The notes under the pieces were generated by a model that was not told where the DNA came from, ran no database searches, and saw nothing but the letters and a program-made list of their open reading frames with translations. From JASJBU01 sp965372385 (GTDB lineage: Bacteria > Pseudomonadota > Gammaproteobacteria > Chromatiales > Chromatiaceae): a stretch of DNA of 6,469 nt. Where the stretch lies: positions 1-6,469 of the forward strand of contig CBDVCD010000204.1 of the NCBI GenBank assembly GCA_965372385.1, read 5' to 3'. Position 1 is the stretch's first letter; every line of letters starts with the position of its first letter. Below are positions 3,616-6,469 of the stretch, piece by piece. Made by a program: the position numbers and the translations under genes.

Positions 3616-6054
3616 ATGAAAGAGAAGCTGGTACTGATCGGCAACGGCATGGCCGGTATGCGCACGCTGGAAGAGCTGCTGAAGCTCGACGAGGCGGAAA
3701 AATACGAAATTAGCGTTTTTGGTGCGGAGCCACACCCGAACTACAACCGGATTCTGCTCTCTCCCGTACTGGCGGGGGAGAAGACCATCAACGACATCAT
3801 CCTCAACAGCCGTGAATGGTATGCCGAAAATGGCATCACCCTGTATACCGGTGACAAGGTTATTGAGATCAACCGGGTCAACCGCAAGATCAAGACAGAG
3901 AGCGGCATGGAGGTTGGCTATGATCGCCTGTTGATCGCCACCGGCTCCAATCCCTTTATTATTCCCGTGCCTGGCGCCGATCTGGAAGGTGTCATCGGTT
4001 TCCGCGACATCGCCGATGTGGAGACCATGCTAAGTGCCTCCAAATCATTTAAAAAGGCGGTGGTCATAGGTGGCGGCCTACTGGGCCTGGAAGCGGCCAA
4101 TGGCCTGATGAAGCAGGGCATGGAAGTCAAGGTGGTGCATCTGATGGATCGGCTGATGGAGCGCCAGTTGGACGATCCTGCCGCTGAGATGCTGAAACGC
4201 TCCCTGGAAGAGGACGGTATGGAGTTCCTGATGGAGGCTCAGACCGCCGAGATCCTGGGTGATGAGCGGGTCAGCGGCATTAAGTTTGCCGATGGCTCGG
4301 AGGTCGAGGCCGATCTGGTGGTGATGGCGGTGGGTATACGCCCGAATATGGATCTGGCGCAAAGGGCGGGACTCTATTGTGAGCGAGGTATCGTGGTCAA
4401 TGACACCATGCAGACCTACGACCCCCGTATCTATTCGGTGGGCGAGTGCGTACAGCATCGTGGCATCTGCTACGGTCTGGTGGCGCCGCTGTTCGAGCAG
4501 GCCAAGGTCTGCGCCAACCACCTGGCCCACCTGGGTTATGGCCGCTATGAAGGCTCTGTCACCTCCACCAAGCTAAAGGTGACCGGCATTGACCTGTTCT
4601 CCGCCGGCGAGTTCAACGAGGAGGAGGGTGACGAGACGCTGGTGCTGCAGGATCAGGCCCAGGGGGTCTACAAAAAGTTGGTGATCCGCGACAACTGCAT
4701 CAAGGGTGCGGTGATGGTTGGCGACACCATGGACGGAACCTGGTACTTCCAGCTGCTGCGTGAGGGCTCCGATATATCCAGCCTGCGCAACACCATCCTG
4801 TTCGGCCAGCATGACTTGGGTGATGCCGGTCACGGTGATGAGACCCGGGTAGCCAAACTCTCCGACGATGCGGAGATCTGTGGCTGTAACGGCGTCTGCA
4901 AGGGCGACATCACCAACGCCATCACCAGCAAGGGTCTGTTTACCGTCGCGGAGGTGCGCGCCCACACCAAGGCCTCCGCCTCCTGTGGCTCCTGCACCGG
5001 TCTGGTGGAGGCCCTGCTGGCCAGCACCGTGGGCGAAGGCTACGCCGCCGCACCGAGCAAGCAGACAATGTGCAGCTGCACCGAGCTTAGCCACGATGAG
5101 GTCATCAAGGCGATCAAGAAAGAAGAGCTCAAGTCGATGCGCACGCTGTTCGATTACCTCAACTGGAAGACCCCGGACGGCTGCGCCAGTTGCCGCCCCG
5201 CCCTCAACTACTACCTGCTGGCCAGATGGCCCGGCGAGTATCAGGATGACGCGCAATCGCGCTTCATCAACGAGCGCGCCCACGGCAACATCCAGAAAGA
5301 CGGCACCTACTCGGTGGTGCCGCGTATGTTCGGCGGTCTCTGCACCCCCAAGGATCTGCGCGCTATCGCCGATGTGGCGGAGAAGTTCGAGGTGCCGGAG
5401 ATGAAGGTCACCGGGGGCCAGCGCATCGACATGTTCGGTATTAAAAAGGAGGACCTGCCGGCCATGTGGAAGGATCTGTCCGAAGCGGGTTTCGTCTCAG
5501 GTCACGCCTACGGCAAGGCGATGCGCACGGTGAAGACCTGCGCCGGTAAGACCTGGTGCCGCTTCGGCACGCAGAACTCAACGGGTCTCGGCGTCAAGCT
5601 GGAGGAGCTTACCTGGGGCTCCTGGATGCCGCACAAATACAAGCTGGCGGTCTCCGGCTGTCCACGCAACTGCGCCGAGGCCACGATCAAGGACTTCGGT
5701 GTGGTCTGCGTCGATTCCGGCTACGAGCTGCACATTGGCGGCAACGGCGGTATCAAGGTGCGGGTCACCGACCTGCTCTGCAAGGTGGATACCGAAGAGC
5801 AGGTGCTGGAATATTGCGGCGCCTTCAGCCAGCTCTATCGTGAAGAGGCTCACTACCTGGAACGCACCGCCCCCTGGGTGGAGCGCGTGGGGCTGGACTA
5901 CATCAAGCAGCGCATTCTGGAAGACACGGCGGAACGCAAGGCCTTGCACGAGCGCTTCAAGGTCAGCCAGCAGTATGCCCAGATCGACCCCTGGAAAGCA
6001 CGGGCGGATGGCGCCCAGGCGAATGAATTCACCCCTATCCAACTGGCAGTGTGA
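3616..6054 (+). CDS. nirB: NAD(P)H-dependent assimilatory nitrite reductase, large subunit
   Basis: Cytoplasmic siroheme enzyme that reduces nitrite to ammonium with six electrons from NAD(P)H. The 812 residues are full length for the family (about 810-850). Domains in order: FAD-binding Rossmann fold with GNGMAG (9-14); NAD(P)H-binding VVIGGGLLGLEAA (~148-160); FAD-contacting IYSVGE near residue 275; a first BFD-like [2Fe-2S] domain with C422, C424, C457, C460; a second with C486, C488, C523, C526; a ferredoxin-like half-domain (~555-620); and the [4Fe-4S]-siroheme site TCAGKTWC (C642, C648) with SGCPRNC (C682, C686). All cluster ligands are present, so the enzyme should be functional. ATG 3616 follows GAGG at good spacing and yields the expected short MKEKLVLIGNG start. 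It heads an operon with nirD, 11 bases downstream, from the sigma-54 promoter at 3544. Confidence 0.97.
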   Translation: MKEKLVLIGNGMAGMRTLEELLKLDEAEKYEISVFGAEPHPNYNRILLSPVLAGEKTINDIILNSREWYAENGITLYTGDKVIEINRVNRKIKTESGMEVGYDRLLIATGSNPFIIPVPGADLEGVIGFRDIADVETMLSASKSFKKAVVIGGGLLGLEAANGLMKQGMEVKVVHLMDRLMERQLDDPAAEMLKRSLEEDGMEFLMEAQTAEILGDERVSGIKFADGSEVEADLVVMAVGIRPNMDLAQRAGLYCERGIVVNDTMQTYDPRIYSVGECVQHRGICYGLVAPLFEQAKVCANHLAHLGYGRYEGSVTSTKLKVTGIDLFSAGEFNEEEGDETLVLQDQAQGVYKKLVIRDNCIKGAVMVGDTMDGTWYFQLLREGSDISSLRNTILFGQHDLGDAGHGDETRVAKLSDDAEICGCNGVCKGDITNAITSKGLFTVAEVRAHTKASASCGSCTGLVEALLASTVGEGYAAAPSKQTMCSCTELSHDEVIKAIKKEELKSMRTLFDYLNWKTPDGCASCRPALNYYLLARWPGEYQDDAQSRFINERAHGNIQKDGTYSVVPRMFGGLCTPKDLRAIADVAEKFEVPEMKVTGGQRIDMFGIKKEDLPAMWKDLSEAGFVSGHAYGKAMRTVKTCAGKTWCRFGTQNSTGLGVKLEELTWGSWMPHKYKLAVSGCPRNCAEATIKDFGVVCVDSGYELHIGGNGGIKVRVTDLLCKVDTEEQVLEYCGAFSQLYREEAHYLERTAPWVERVGLDYIKQRILEDTAERKALHERFKVSQQYAQIDPWKARADGAQANEFTPIQLAV

Positions 6055-6065
6055 GGTACGCAACG

Positions 6066-6395
6066 ATGAGCGAATGGATTGAAGTGGTAGAACTGGAGCA
6101 AATCCCGGTCCTGGGTTCCCGTGTCATCAAGACCCGTGACATGGATATCGCCGTGTTCCGGGGCTCTGACGATCAGGTCTATGCCATTCGGGACGCCTGC
6201 CCGCACAAGAACGGCCCCCTGTCACAGGGCATCATGCACGGCCATTCCGTCACCTGCCCGCTGCATAACTGGAAGATCGATCTGACCAATGGCGAGGCGT
6301 TGGGACCGGATGAGGGATGCGCCAATGTGTTTCCTGCCCGGGTGGAAGAGGGCAGGGTACAACTGCAACTGGTTCTGCTTAAAGCTGCCAGTTGA
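6066..6395 (+). CDS. nirD: Nitrite reductase small subunit, Rieske-type
   Basis: 109 residues, usual length for NirD, partner of NirB in nitrite reduction. A Rieske [2Fe-2S] domain is visible with both ligand boxes complete: CPHKNGPL (C45, H47) and CPLHNWKI (C64, H67). E. coli NirD has the Rieske fold but lacks these ligands, so this protein belongs to the cluster-binding type and may carry electrons itself. I chose ATG 6066 because GAGG (6053-6056) lies nine bases upstream and MSEWIEVV is a typical start; a GTG at 6051, overlapping the nirB stop, would add five residues. Close spacing to nirB indicates co-transcription and coupled translation. No convincing terminator follows at 6396-6440, so transcription may continue into the next gene. 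Confidence 0.95.
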   Translation: MSEWIEVVELEQIPVLGSRVIKTRDMDIAVFRGSDDQVYAIRDACPHKNGPLSQGIMHGHSVTCPLHNWKIDLTNGEALGPDEGCANVFPARVEEGRVQLQLVLLKAAS

Positions 6396-6441
6396 GGAAG
6401 CCAATCAATTTATTAGGTGATTAGCCCCATCGTTCAGCTGC

Positions 6442-6469
6442 ATGTCAGTTGACACAGGAAATCTACGCA
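6442..6469 (+). CDS. Possible start of the next gene (nine codons, cut by the right edge)
   Basis: ATG 6442 opens MSVDTGNLR and stays open to the edge, 46 bases after nirD. No good ribosome site precedes it. Alternatively CAGGAAA (6455-6461) is the ribosome site of a gene starting just outside the window. In comparable clusters the next gene encodes the assimilatory nitrate reductase; nine codons are too few to tell. Confidence 0.2.

Noticed and set aside
4573..5283. Long minus-strand open frame inside nirB (236 codons)
   Set aside because: It lies opposite a clearly conserved NirB frame, has low-complexity Ala/Gly/Val/Leu-rich composition and no recognisable domain; it results from GC-rich codon use.
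6403..6422. AATCA / TGATT pairing after nirD as a terminator
   Set aside because: Only five A/T-rich pairs with a ten-base loop and no following T-run.

Overview
The window is a nitrate/nitrite assimilation locus from a proteobacterium, most likely a gammaproteobacterium. The evidence is moderate GC content, a NarK transporter divergent from nirBD with a PP2C/protein-kinase fusion gene beside the transporter (the same gene set as the Pseudomonas nasA-kinase-nirB-nirD cluster), sigma-54/NtrC-type control sites, and small palindromic repeats of a kind common in Gammaproteobacteria. Genus cannot be read from the sequence; a sulfur-oxidising Chromatiales-like relative is only a guess.

Layout: (1) positions 1-909, minus strand, N-terminal 303 codons of a fused PP2C phosphatase/Ser-Thr kinase that runs off the left edge. 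(2) 910-1158, minus, a C-terminally truncated DUF559 (Vsr/endonuclease-like) gene whose stop codon touches the kinase start codon. (3) 1159-1363, a repeat-filled gap with two C/G-rich palindromes (one interrupted by a second repeat) and no gene. (4) 1364-2830, minus, a NarK-family nitrate/nitrite transporter of 488 aa with two hydrophobic segments more than the usual twelve. (5) 2831-3615, a 785-base divergent intergenic region with two outward-facing sigma-54 -24/-12 promoters, an NtrC-like enhancer site and at least three repeat elements. (6) 3616-6054, plus, complete NirB. (7) 6066-6395, plus, NirD with a full set of Rieske ligands. (8) 6396-6469, the start of the next spacer or gene.

The genes fit one pathway: NarK imports nitrate or nitrite, an assimilatory nitrate reductase (probably just beyond the right edge) makes nitrite, and NirBD reduces nitrite to ammonium with NAD(P)H. 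Nitrogen-starvation control through NtrC and sigma-54 is inferred from the sites. The phosphatase/kinase fusion is a conserved but poorly understood partner of such loci and probably has a signalling role. Both spacers have been invaded by small repeats, two of which carry copies of the same ~48-base sequence, and the DUF559 remnant separates narK from the kinase gene it probably once adjoined directly.
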